Assembly (NCBI GenBank): GCA_023228445.1 | Contig: JALOBD010000015.1 | Location: 1 to 21,117 of the forward strand | DNA length: 21,117 nt | Direction of reading: 5' to 3' | From: Sphaerochaeta sp. | GTDB lineage: Bacteria > Spirochaetota > Spirochaetia > Sphaerochaetales > Sphaerochaetaceae | In this document: positions 1 to 6,795 of the stretch, piece after piece | Numbering within the stretch: the stretch's first letter is position 1 | How the letters are laid out: each line of letters starts with the position of its first letter | The notes under the pieces: generated by a model | Told to the model about the DNA's origin: nothing | Databases searched by the model: none | Seen by the model: only the letters and a program-made list of their open reading frames with translations | Position numbers and translations under genes: made by a program

Positions 1-136
1 CACACAAGAGAGTCTCCCGCCTTGTTTTGGGAGGAACAACTGCTCTGAAGTGCAACATGTCCCATCTCAATTCACCTTTCAGGATACCCAACCTCTTCTG
101 CCTTTGTCAAGGAAAGCCAAAACTGCTGCGCATACT

Positions 137-165
137 TTGCCCACCACCGACAGCTGTGGTACTAT
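137..165 (+). promoter_or_regulatory. Predicted sigma70 promoter of the coiled-coil gene (leaderless geometry)
   Basis: TTGCCC at 137-142, a 17-nt spacer, then TACTAT at 160-165. Six bases separate the -10 box from the ATG at 172, so the expected +1 is the A of the start codon. No purine-rich ribosome site precedes the ATG. Confidence 0.5.
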
Positions 166-171
166 CGCACT

Positions 172-1239
172 ATGGCGAACCTGCAACGGGAGATAGCATA
201 CCGGCGACGACAGATCACCATCCACGAGGAGGATCTGGCATCGTTGTATGGCGAGCTTGGTCAGCTTGGCTTCCAAAGCGAGGATGAGGGGTCGGATACG
301 GTTGTGGTAGAGCAACGCCAACGCTACAAGGAGGCGCTGGCACAGTGGCAGGAGGCGGAGCATTCCCACCAGCAGATCGCGCTCTACATCCGCCAAATCG
401 AGGATCGCTCCCGTAAGATCGGGGAGATCGAAGCCGACATCAAGCGCCTTGGCGTCGAAGAGGACCAGGTCCATGCGCAGCTGGGCGCCATTGCCTGGGA
501 GGCGTATGGCTTCAATGTCCTGGCTCACCGTATCCGTGAACTCTGCCACCCGATCTTCGCTGCCCCTGAGCAGAAGATGAGAACCCTCAACGCACGCGCC
601 AACGCTCAGCGCGGCTCCCTGATGCGCAAGATTGCACTTGCGCGCCTGCAGCGCCTCAGGGCGCACCTCAATGAGCTCTTGCTGGAGGCCGGACGTGCCA
701 TAGCAGCAGCGGGGTGGGAGGAGGACCTCGACCTTGGACGGGCCGGAGGGCTTGGTGAAGCCCTCTCCTCGGTGCGCCGGCGAGGCCAGGAACTGGGCGA
801 GGAGCTGGAGCTGCACAAGAGCGCCATGGCAAAGCTGAAGAGCGAAGAGCTCTCAAGCCCCAAGGCGAAGCTCGCCCAGAGCGAGGAGCGAACCCGACAG
901 GCCAAGGCTGTATGCGATGTCCAGGGGCGTGAGTACGGGCGATTGCTCTATGAGCGAAGGGATGAGATGGCACAGGTATGGGAGTCGCAGCTGCGCCAGA
1001 TCACACTCCACCGAAACCGCATCCTCATGCTCCAACAGGAGATTCGCCAGCTGAGAAACCAGATCAAGGCGGAGGAGCTGGAGGCCCAGATCGAGGTCGA
1101 GCGACGAAGGATCGCCCACCTGCGCTCCTCCATGGAGAGCGCCCACCGCCAGATTGTCAGCCTCGATGACTCAATCGCTGACAAGGTGCGTCGTATCGAA
1201 GCCTTGCGAGCGGCAGGGGAGGAGAGCGACGATGGCTGA
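172..1239 (+). CDS. Coiled-coil protein of unknown function, upstream of mltG
   Basis: I do not recognise a named family. The 355-residue product is rich in Glu, Arg, Gln, Leu and Ala, with heptad-like spacing in roughly residues 1-110 and 200-345. It has no signal peptide and no membrane segment, so it is probably a cytoplasmic coiled coil. Its last codons overlap the start of the MltG gene in ATGGCTGA, which suggests coupled translation and a shared envelope or cell-wall role (inference). The ATG at 172 has no Shine-Dalgarno sequence, but a sigma70-like promoter places the transcription start at that ATG. The same frame stays open back to the TGA at 46 and reads like coding sequence, so the true N-terminus is uncertain. 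Confidence 0.75.
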   Translation: MANLQREIAYRRRQITIHEEDLASLYGELGQLGFQSEDEGSDTVVVEQRQRYKEALAQWQEAEHSHQQIALYIRQIEDRSRKIGEIEADIKRLGVEEDQVHAQLGAIAWEAYGFNVLAHRIRELCHPIFAAPEQKMRTLNARANAQRGSLMRKIALARLQRLRAHLNELLLEAGRAIAAAGWEEDLDLGRAGGLGEALSSVRRRGQELGEELELHKSAMAKLKSEELSSPKAKLAQSEERTRQAKAVCDVQGREYGRLLYERRDEMAQVWESQLRQITLHRNRILMLQQEIRQLRNQIKAEELEAQIEVERRRIAHLRSSMESAHRQIVSLDDSIADKVRRIEALRAAGEESDDG

Positions 1240-2380
1240 GAAGAAGCCAGCCGTCACCTCCTCGATGCGCGTGGCGGTGAAGGCCAAGGAGCAGGAAAAG
1301 CCAACGGCGGCACGCAAGAAACCGACGGTGAGCAGCCGTTCGATGAGTGTCTCGATCGGAGGGGCGAGGCGGACGCCCACTGCCAAGAAGAAAGAGCGCA
1401 TTCCACTGCTGATGAGTGAGGCACGGGTGCTGTTGCCCTTCGCGGCAGCGATGGTGGTCCTCTTCTTCGCCATCCTTTTCATCAGGCCCCGTCCCACCGT
1501 CTCCCCGCAAGTCAGCGATGCGATCCTGGTCACCATCGATGCAGGGATGAGTGCGACCCAAGTCAGCGCCCGACTCTTTGAGGCGGGGGTGGTAGATGAT
1601 GGTGCAGCCCTCTTGGCCTATATTGTTCAAGAGGGAGTGGCCACGCAGTTGCAGAGCGGCTCGTTTGTGATGCACCGGCAGATGGAGTTTGCGGATGTGG
1701 TGGGTATCATTACACGGGGGACCACATCGATGACGGTGACGGTGAGTCCGGCGTTCACCATCAAGCGCATCGAAACACTGCTCACCCAGCGCTTTGGACC
1801 GGAGGCTGGCCGCTTCGAGCAGGCGGTCAATGATTTGGTCCACGCCTATCGATTGGGCTTTGGCGAAGGGTGGTTGCTCAGTGGAACCTATGAGGTGAAC
1901 AGCGGCAAGGCAGCCGAGGACCTGGCCCGGCAGATGTACGAGGCGATGCTTGATCAGGTGCGCCGTCACCTCGGTTCCCGGCTGCTCTCCACCTACTCCA
2001 TCGAGGAGCTTCTGATCATCGCCAGCCTCATCCAAGCAGAGACGCAGGACCCGCTCGAGATGGCGGCAATCTCGGCGGTGATCCACAACCGCCTGGCCAT
2101 CGATGAGCCGTTGGGCATCGATGCGTCAACGCGCTATGAGCTTGATGACTGGCACTCCCCGATACCTGCCATCGCCTTGGAGACACAGTCGCCGTACAAC
2201 ACGCGGCGCAAGAAGGGCTTGCCACCCACCGGAATCTCCGTCCCATCACCACAGGCGGTCGAAGCCGCCTTCTTCCCCGAGGCGAGAGACGACCTCTTCT
2301 ACCTCCATGGGCTGGATGGGCAGATCCACTTTGCCCACACCTACGACGAGCATCGACAGAACATCAGAGAGTATCGGTAG
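1232..2380 (+). CDS. mltG: MltG-type endolytic murein transglycosylase (YceG-like)
   Basis: Cleaves nascent glycan strands at the inner membrane and so sets peptidoglycan strand length (family knowledge). The start is ATG 1232, behind GGGGAGGAG and overlapping the previous stop, which gives 382 residues. Residues 1-62 form a basic Lys/Ala/Pro-rich cytoplasmic tail. A single membrane anchor lies at about 67-85 and the YceG fold follows. The catalytic motif is ASLIQAET: E270 matches E. coli E218, while the other glutamate two residues before it (E216 in E. coli) is Gln here. Further family signatures are SPYNTRRKKGLPP (320-332) and HFAHTYDEH near the C-terminus. The gene's 3' end overlaps the convergent sdpI-like gene by 17 bp. 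The long basic N-terminal tail is unusual next to the E. coli protein. Confidence 0.93.
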   Translation: MAEKKPAVTSSMRVAVKAKEQEKPTAARKKPTVSSRSMSVSIGGARRTPTAKKKERIPLLMSEARVLLPFAAAMVVLFFAILFIRPRPTVSPQVSDAILVTIDAGMSATQVSARLFEAGVVDDGAALLAYIVQEGVATQLQSGSFVMHRQMEFADVVGIITRGTTSMTVTVSPAFTIKRIETLLTQRFGPEAGRFEQAVNDLVHAYRLGFGEGWLLSGTYEVNSGKAAEDLARQMYEAMLDQVRRHLGSRLLSTYSIEELLIIASLIQAETQDPLEMAAISAVIHNRLAIDEPLGIDASTRYELDDWHSPIPAIALETQSPYNTRRKKGLPPTGISVPSPQAVEAAFFPEARDDLFYLHGLDGQIHFAHTYDEHRQNIREYR

Positions 2381-3017
2381 GATCTCCTCTTCGGTAGAGG
2401 CGGTAGGAGTAGGCGATCGGGACGATGACGATGATGGCGGTGACGGCGAAGAAGAGGGGGAAGGCAGGAACGCCGGCAAGGATGGCAACGATCAAGAAGA
2501 GGCTTGCGAAAGTCCACACCCAGCCGGCGAGGCGGTGGGTCTTGTTCCAATTCTCCTCGCTCGCCAGCGTCCACGGTATCTTGATGCCGATGGTGTAGTT
2601 CTGCTTGCACGTCGGCAGGTAGTTGCCGATGGCCAGAAAGAGGATGGAGATGGCAAGCGGGATGATTCGCTCGATCCGGATGGGCAGGGCAAGGGCGATG
2701 AGGAGTATCGCCGTATTGGTCAACACACTGACCGGCGCGAGGATCCAGCGCGAGAGGGTGAAGATCCGGCTTCCGGTATCGCGTTTCGGGTCGGTGAGCA
2801 GGGCGAACTGCATCACGAGGTTTACGAGCGCAAGAAGGAGGGGGAGGCCGAGGATGGCCACCGGGCGACTGGCCCATCCATCCGCTACCCCTTGGGCGTT
2901 GAAGTGAATGGCGACCTCTTCAGGCAGACGGTGGTAGAGGGCCAAGGCGGGTACGATGGGCAGGAGGATGACGATGGTGGTCCAGAGGGTCGTCCGGTCA
3001 AAGATTCTCTTCTTCAT
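2364..3017 (-). CDS. sdpI: SdpI-like integral membrane protein (DUF1648 + SdpI domains)
   Basis: The 217-residue protein has about six hydrophobic segments. The N-terminal part (about 20-65) carries the DUF1648-like stretch LPEEVAIHFNAQGVADGW. The C-terminal part (about 115-205) carries the SdpI signature GNYLPTCKQNYTIGIKIPWT followed by an EENW..THRLAG motif. In Bacillus subtilis SdpI gives immunity to the toxin SdpC and signals to SdpR (family knowledge). No sdpC-like gene is visible here, so a toxin-immunity role is not supported, and many bacteria carry such orphan SdpI homologues. The start is ATG 3017 with a GGAGAGG ribosome site, overlapping the end of the ArsR gene by 20 bp. The pair is therefore one operon and probably translationally coupled. 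Confidence 0.88.
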   Translation of the reverse strand: MKKRIFDRTTLWTTIVILLPIVPALALYHRLPEEVAIHFNAQGVADGWASRPVAILGLPLLLALVNLVMQFALLTDPKRDTGSRIFTLSRWILAPVSVLTNTAILLIALALPIRIERIIPLAISILFLAIGNYLPTCKQNYTIGIKIPWTLASEENWNKTHRLAGWVWTFASLFLIVAILAGVPAFPLFFAVTAIIVIVPIAYSYRLYRRGDPTDTL

Positions 3018-3285
3018 GTGCCTCTCCGGTGAACTGACCGACCCAGAGCAGGAGTTGCTCGAAGACCGAAGCGTTCAGTTCGTAGTAAATATGGTTTTTC
3101 TGCCGCTCTTCGCGTATCAGCCGTGCCTTCTTGAGGACCGAAAGGTGGTAGGAGACCGTCGCTGCACTGAGATCGCTCACATAGGATGCGATCTCACCGG
3201 CCGAGCGGCGTCCGCCTTTGAGCAGGAGCAAGATGCGACGCCGTTGTCGGTCGGCAATCGCCTTCATCGTCTCAGCTATCCCCAT
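2998..3285 (-). CDS. sdpR: ArsR-family winged-helix repressor (SdpR-like autorepressor)
   Basis: A 95-residue ArsR/SmtB fold beginning MGIAETMKAIADRQRRRIL. The recognition helix region is AGEIASYVSDLSAATVSYHLSVLKKARLI and the wing is IREERQKNHIYYELN. There are no clustered Cys or His residues that would make a metal site, so it is more like SdpR than a metal sensor. ATG 3285 is chosen because it follows GGGGGAG at the right distance and begins at the usual family N-terminus; the open frame runs further upstream but across the promoter. It lies upstream of and overlaps the SdpI-like gene, matching the sdpRI order of B. subtilis. A palindrome over its -10 region fits autorepression (inference). 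Confidence 0.9.
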   Translation of the reverse strand: MGIAETMKAIADRQRRRILLLLKGGRRSAGEIASYVSDLSAATVSYHLSVLKKARLIREERQKNHIYYELNASVFEQLLLWVGQFTGEAHEEENL

Positions 3286-3308
3286 CGCTCCCCCTAATTT
3301 CGAAAAGT

Positions 3309-3320
3309 ATCTAAATAGAT
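3309..3320. promoter_or_regulatory. Palindrome ATCTAAATAGAT, likely ArsR/SdpR operator
   Basis: Arms ATCTA and TAGAT are separated by two bases. The element overlaps the end of the -10 box and the predicted transcription start of the ArsR-sdpI operon, where a repressor would block RNA polymerase. Operator function is inferred from position and symmetry. Confidence 0.5.
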
Positions 3321-3348
3321 TGTAGGAGAGAATTCGCCCAAGGGTCAA
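3319..3348 (-). promoter_or_regulatory. Promoter of the sdpRI-like operon
   Basis: On the minus strand TTGACC (3348-3343), an 18-nt spacer, then TACAAT (3324-3319). Both boxes are near consensus. The predicted start lies near 3312, about 27 nt before the ArsR start codon. Confidence 0.7.
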
Positions 3349-3374
3349 GCAATGGGACACAACAAATGTACACA

Positions 3375-3392
3375 TACGTACACGTGTACGTA
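3375..3392. promoter_or_regulatory. Perfect 18-bp palindrome TACGTACACGTGTACGTA
   Basis: A perfect dyad with no central gap, 27-44 bp upstream of the -35 box of the ArsR-sdpI operon and downstream of tRNA-Leu. Another GTACAC copy sits at 3369-3374, 9 bp from the one inside the palindrome. No T-run follows on either strand, so it is more like a protein-binding site than a terminator. Which protein would bind is unknown. Confidence 0.5.
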
Positions 3393-3441
3393 ACAGCACA
3401 TTCTTAAATGCTTTATGATTGGCACGTTAGCTTGAAAAGAT

Positions 3442-3526
3442 TACCGGCGATCGGAATCGAACCGATACGGATTATTCATCCATCAGATTTTGAGTCTGAC
3501 GTGTCTACCAATTTCACCACGCCGGC
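3442..3526 (-). tRNA. tRNA-Leu, anticodon CAA
   Basis: On the minus strand the 7-bp acceptor stem GCCGGCG pairs with CGCCGGU (one G-U), followed by discriminator A at 3442. The anticodon stem TCAGA/TCTGA encloses loop CTCAAAA, anticodon CAA, which reads UUG. The T-arm is CGGTTCGATTCCG. Between anticodon and T arms lies the longer variable arm of a class II tRNA, which fits leucine. The 85-nt gene does not encode the CCA end. Confidence 0.95.
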
Positions 3527-3539
3527 GGATGCGAGAGTC

Positions 3540-3568
3540 ACTCTATCAAAGATGGTGGGAAAATGCAA
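3540..3568 (-). promoter_or_regulatory. Predicted promoter of tRNA-Leu
   Basis: Minus strand: TTGCAT (3568-3563), a 17-nt spacer, TAGAGT (3545-3540). The expected start is near 3533, a few bases before the mature tRNA 5' end. The boxes are reasonable but not perfect. Confidence 0.5.
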
Positions 3569-3584
3569 CAGAAGTGAATGAGAA

Positions 3585-3613
3585 TTGTTTTTTCATATTG
3601 TATGCTTTAGAGT
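3585..3613 (+). promoter_or_regulatory. Possible promoter of the patatin-barrel gene
   Basis: TTGTTT (3585-3590), a 17-nt spacer, TAGAGT (3608-3613). The predicted start near 3620 falls at the edge of the ribosome site TTGGAGG, so the leader would be very short. The -35 box is weak. Confidence 0.35.
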
Positions 3614-3632
3614 GGACGTATTGGAGGCTCTC

Positions 3633-5663
3633 GTGAACACATCCAAACGCTTGCTGCTCCTCATCCTGTTGGTTGCCACCCTCACCTCGGCCCTTGTTGC
3701 CCAGCGCTCTGATGACATCCTCAGTGCTGACATCCCCATCATCTATGGCGAGGCCTCCTTCCGTGCCCGGATCCTAGAGCGCACCGGTGGCGAACGTTCA
3801 CCGGTGGGCCTGGTGCTCAGCGGTGGGTCGGCGCGCGCCTTTGCCCATATCGGCGTGCTGCGGTACTTGGAGGAGGAGGGCATCATCCCCGACTTCATCA
3901 TCAGCAACTCCATGGGATCGATCGTCGGCCTGCTCTACAGCGCCGGACTCTCCCCCGAGCAAATCTACAGCGCCGTCACCGGTGTCTCGATCGAGACACT
4001 CTTTGACCTCGGCTTCCCGCTCAACGGCGGGCTGCTCGACTCCTCACGGTTCCTCTCCAACCTCGCCTCGACCCTCGGTACTGACCTCGATCTCAGTGAG
4101 CTGGCCATCCCGATCATCGTCGCCACCGAGGATCTGGTGACCAAACGTCAGGTGTTGCTCAGCGAGGGCGACTTCTATACGGTCCTCAAAGCAAGTTATG
4201 CGCTGCCGGTCTACTTCGATCCGGTGGAATTTCGTGGCCATCTCCTCATAGACGGGGGCATCACCAACCTGGTGCCGATCGCCCTTGCCTTCGAGTACGC
4301 CGATACGGTGATCGTCTCAACGACCTTCTATGACATCGACACCCTCGATTTGAAGAACCCGCTGACCATTCTCAACGTCTCGCTGGACATCGGAAAACGA
4401 CGGGCGGGAGTCGAGGAGCTGAAGGAGTACATCGACCAGGTCATCTGGATTCGAAATGCCGTAGAGGACGTCTCCTTCATGGAGTTCAGCCGCGTCCAGT
4501 ACCTTGCCGAGAAGGGGTACGAGTCGGCACGGGCCCAGAGCGACCGGCTCTCCACCCTCCCCAAGACAGAGCGTTGGGCTGCACTCTTGGACCTGCGAAG
4601 CGAAATACAGGGAAAGCTCACGGCAAGCCAACGCCGTTATGCACTGTACGACCATGTGACGATGCACACCCCATCCCACCTCTTCGGCCCCTCGCTCACG
4701 AGCCAGGACAAAGAGACCCTGAGCGATGACTTTGGCCTTGGATTGGGCTATCGGTACGCCAGCGGCAACCTTGGGGTACAGGGCGAGCTGGGAGGCGTCT
4801 TCAACCTCTCCTCAAGCGATACCTTCAGCGCGATGCCGGCTCTCACGGCGCGTATCGACTACCACCTCTTCTCCCACCTGCGCACTTCAGCCTACGCTTC
4901 GATGCTCTACAATGTGAAGTCGGGGTTGCCGTTGCTCTTCACTGGTGCACGGGCAGAGGGACGGTTGCTCACCCTCGCCGACCAACTGCGCCTCTCGCTC
5001 TCCCAATCCTTTGAGCACGTCTCGGTCTTTGATGATGCCGGTGCATATCAATACTGGAAGGGGCATACCTTCCTCCTCACCTCAGAGGCGGAGGCGGTGT
5101 TGCAGTTGGACCAATCGAAGATGTGGCAACTGCCATACTCAGCGCTCTCTCTCTCCTACCAGCTCTTGGGAGACTTCAAGCAGACCCGGTCATTAGTAGC
5201 CTTCAGAGCGGAGAACGAGGTACTCTATGAGCCGATGGGCTTCTATGGGCGTATTGAGGGGTGGGGGCGCTTTGCCCTCGATGGGCAGGGTGATGTGCCG
5301 CTCTTGGCAACCGACGGCTTCCGTACCGCCGACCGGGTGTTGAAGAACCAGGGCCACGACCTCTCCGTCTCAACGAACCCGGCCAACCACCTGGTAGGCC
5401 TGAACATCGCCATCGGGTGGCGCCCAGGCACCTTCAGCCCCTCGCTCGGGGAGGTCTTGATCTTCAAGAATAGCTCGCTCTCCATCTACAGTGACCTGCT
5501 CTTCAGCAAAAACTCCTTCAAGGCGAACGTCAGCCTTGGCCTTGAGCTCCACACCGAAATCTCGCTGTTGGGCATCAACACGCTGCCGACCACCATCTAT
5601 GGAGGGTGGGACCAGGCGGCAGCGGGCTTTGTGTGGGGGCTGTGGTTTACGCTGGCCCTATGA
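3633..5663 (+). CDS. Secreted patatin-like phospholipase with predicted outer-membrane barrel (type Vd-like)
   Basis: The start is GTG 3633, five bases after GGAGG, which gives 676 residues; the frame is open further upstream but without a ribosome site. A signal peptide covers about 1-23 (cut near ALVA/Q). The patatin domain spans about 58-340, with oxyanion loop LVLSGGSARAFAHIG (61-74), nucleophile S93 in SNSMGS, and dyad aspartate D207 in LIDGGITN. From about 365 to the end there are alternating beta-rich stretches ending in WFTLAL, which I read as a barrel. PlpD of Pseudomonas and FplA of Fusobacterium pair patatin with a POTRA and an Omp85-type barrel. I cannot confirm a POTRA here. The GXSXG box starts with Ser, and the oxyanion loop has Ala where Gly is usual. 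Its 3' end overlaps the convergent TPR gene by 6 bp. Confidence 0.85.
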   Translation: MNTSKRLLLLILLVATLTSALVAQRSDDILSADIPIIYGEASFRARILERTGGERSPVGLVLSGGSARAFAHIGVLRYLEEEGIIPDFIISNSMGSIVGLLYSAGLSPEQIYSAVTGVSIETLFDLGFPLNGGLLDSSRFLSNLASTLGTDLDLSELAIPIIVATEDLVTKRQVLLSEGDFYTVLKASYALPVYFDPVEFRGHLLIDGGITNLVPIALAFEYADTVIVSTTFYDIDTLDLKNPLTILNVSLDIGKRRAGVEELKEYIDQVIWIRNAVEDVSFMEFSRVQYLAEKGYESARAQSDRLSTLPKTERWAALLDLRSEIQGKLTASQRRYALYDHVTMHTPSHLFGPSLTSQDKETLSDDFGLGLGYRYASGNLGVQGELGGVFNLSSSDTFSAMPALTARIDYHLFSHLRTSAYASMLYNVKSGLPLLFTGARAEGRLLTLADQLRLSLSQSFEHVSVFDDAGAYQYWKGHTFLLTSEAEAVLQLDQSKMWQLPYSALSLSYQLLGDFKQTRSLVAFRAENEVLYEPMGFYGRIEGWGRFALDGQGDVPLLATDGFRTADRVLKNQGHDLSVSTNPANHLVGLNIAIGWRPGTFSPSLGEVLIFKNSSLSIYSDLLFSKNSFKANVSLGLELHTEISLLGINTLPTTIYGGWDQAAAGFVWGLWFTLAL

Positions 5664-6713
5664 TCGCTCCAGCTCCTCGATGATCTTCAGGTCCTCCTCG
5701 GTGAGCTCCAAGTTCGGTTCGCGCTCCTCCTTGACGACCACAGTGGGCACAGGTTTGCGCTCTGCGAAACCGGGGAGGATCGGCTCATCGTTTGGATCGT
5801 ACTCGTGCTCGATGGGGGAGGGCAGCCTACCGTTGGCCACCGCTCTCGCGTCGGCGTCGATGGCCTTGGCGCTCTTGATGCGGGTAGCCGGATCGGAAAG
5901 GCCCTCCAACAGGGTAGCTATCGTCTCCTTGTTCATCGCCGAGGTATTGGTGAAGGAGCACTGGGTGGCACGTTCAAGCTGCTCGATGGCAGCAGCGACC
6001 TCACCGTAGTGAATGAGGACCTGGGCGTAGTGGACGTAGGGCTCTGCAAAGTGCGGGTTACGGGAAACGAGGTCTGTCAGCAGCCCCTCAGCCTCCTCCC
6101 ATCGGCCGGAGAGGATGAAGAGCCAGCTCTGGTTGTCGATGATGCCCGGGCTCTGCTGGGCGTTCTCATACGCCTCGCTGACCAGCTCTTGGGCTTTCTC
6201 GAGCTGACCGGCAGCGATGAGGTAGGTGGTGTAGTTGATGTAGAGATTCTTGTCGCGGTAGCCACTTTGATGGACCTCCTCGACGCACTCGATCGCCCTG
6301 TCCAGGTCCCCCTCCATCCAGTAGGCCATGCTCACCATCGTCTTGGCCACCGCATCGAGGGACGGGTCCTTGCCCGTTGAGGTTGACAAAAAGTCGAGCA
6401 ACACCTGCTTGCCCTCGTCCCGGTTCCCCCGTTGGAGGAACATGCTCGCTGCCGTGATGACGTACGGTTTCTGCACCCCCGCCTTGATGGCCTTCCGGTA
6501 GAGCGGCCACGCTTCCTGCCACTCATCGGGGTTGGCGCTGGTGGCCTTCTTGTTGGCCTTCATGTAGGGGAAGATCCCGCGGCGGATAAAGAGCAACCCT
6601 CCGATGAAGAGGACGAGCAGGCCGACCTTGTACAGCGCAGGGATCTTGAGGGTGATGATGATCACCGTGACGAGGATCGATAGCCAGAGCCCGAGGTTCT
6701 TGATTCGCTTCAT
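5658..6713 (-). CDS. Membrane-anchored TPR-like repeat protein
   Basis: ATG 6713 follows GGGGAGG by five bases and gives 351 residues. The N-terminus has two membrane segments (about 8-22 and 28-43). Helical TPR-like repeats fill about 62-260, with recognisable units at DLDRAIECVEEV, QLEKAQELVSEA, RWEEAEGLLTDL and EVAAAIEQLERA. An acidic, proline-containing tail closes the protein, ending EEDLKIIEELERS. Such proteins act as protein-binding scaffolds at the membrane, but the partner cannot be named from sequence. It is divergent from queH and shares a promoter region with it. The gene ends inside the 3' end of the patatin gene on the opposite strand. Confidence 0.85.
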   Translation of the reverse strand: MKRIKNLGLWLSILVTVIIITLKIPALYKVGLLVLFIGGLLFIRRGIFPYMKANKKATSANPDEWQEAWPLYRKAIKAGVQKPYVITAASMFLQRGNRDEGKQVLLDFLSTSTGKDPSLDAVAKTMVSMAYWMEGDLDRAIECVEEVHQSGYRDKNLYINYTTYLIAAGQLEKAQELVSEAYENAQQSPGIIDNQSWLFILSGRWEEAEGLLTDLVSRNPHFAEPYVHYAQVLIHYGEVAAAIEQLERATQCSFTNTSAMNKETIATLLEGLSDPATRIKSAKAIDADARAVANGRLPSPIEHEYDPNDEPILPGFAERKPVPTVVVKEEREPNLELTEEDLKIIEELERS

Positions 6714-6737
6714 ATATGCCTCCCCATACACCTGCCT

Positions 6738-6766
6738 ACTCTACTGGCAAGCGCCTCCCCTTGCAA
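6738..6766 (-). promoter_or_regulatory. Promoter of the TPR gene, sharing its -35 box with queH
   Basis: Minus strand: TTGCAA (6766-6761), a 17-nt spacer, TAGAGT (6743-6738). TTGCAA is its own reverse complement, so the same hexamer can be the -35 of the plus-strand queH promoter. The predicted start is near 6731, just upstream of the ribosome site. Confidence 0.5.
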
Positions 6767-6789
6767 GGGTTGTGCTCTTTGCATATCCT
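6761..6789 (+). promoter_or_regulatory. Promoter of the queH-cls-rbsK operon (leaderless geometry)
   Basis: TTGCAA (6761-6766), a 17-nt spacer, TATCCT (6784-6789). Six bases (GTGTCC) separate the -10 box from ATG 6796, so transcription would start at the A of the start codon. Confidence 0.55.
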
Positions 6790-6795
6790 GTGTCC

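Noticed and set aside
2024..2046. Loss of a catalytic glutamate in MltG (motif reads QAET)
   Set aside because: From my memory of the E. coli protein, the catalytic E218 is the glutamate just before Thr, which is kept here. Only the other glutamate two residues earlier is changed to Gln.
2103..3032. Plus-strand open frame of 309 codons across the mltG end and the sdpI-like gene
   Set aside because: It overlaps two well-supported genes in other frames and gives a repetitive Asp/Gly/Arg-rich sequence with no domain.
3375..3392. 18-bp palindrome as a terminator for tRNA-Leu
   Set aside because: On the minus strand it is followed by TGTGTACATTTG, with no U-tract, so an operator role is more likely.
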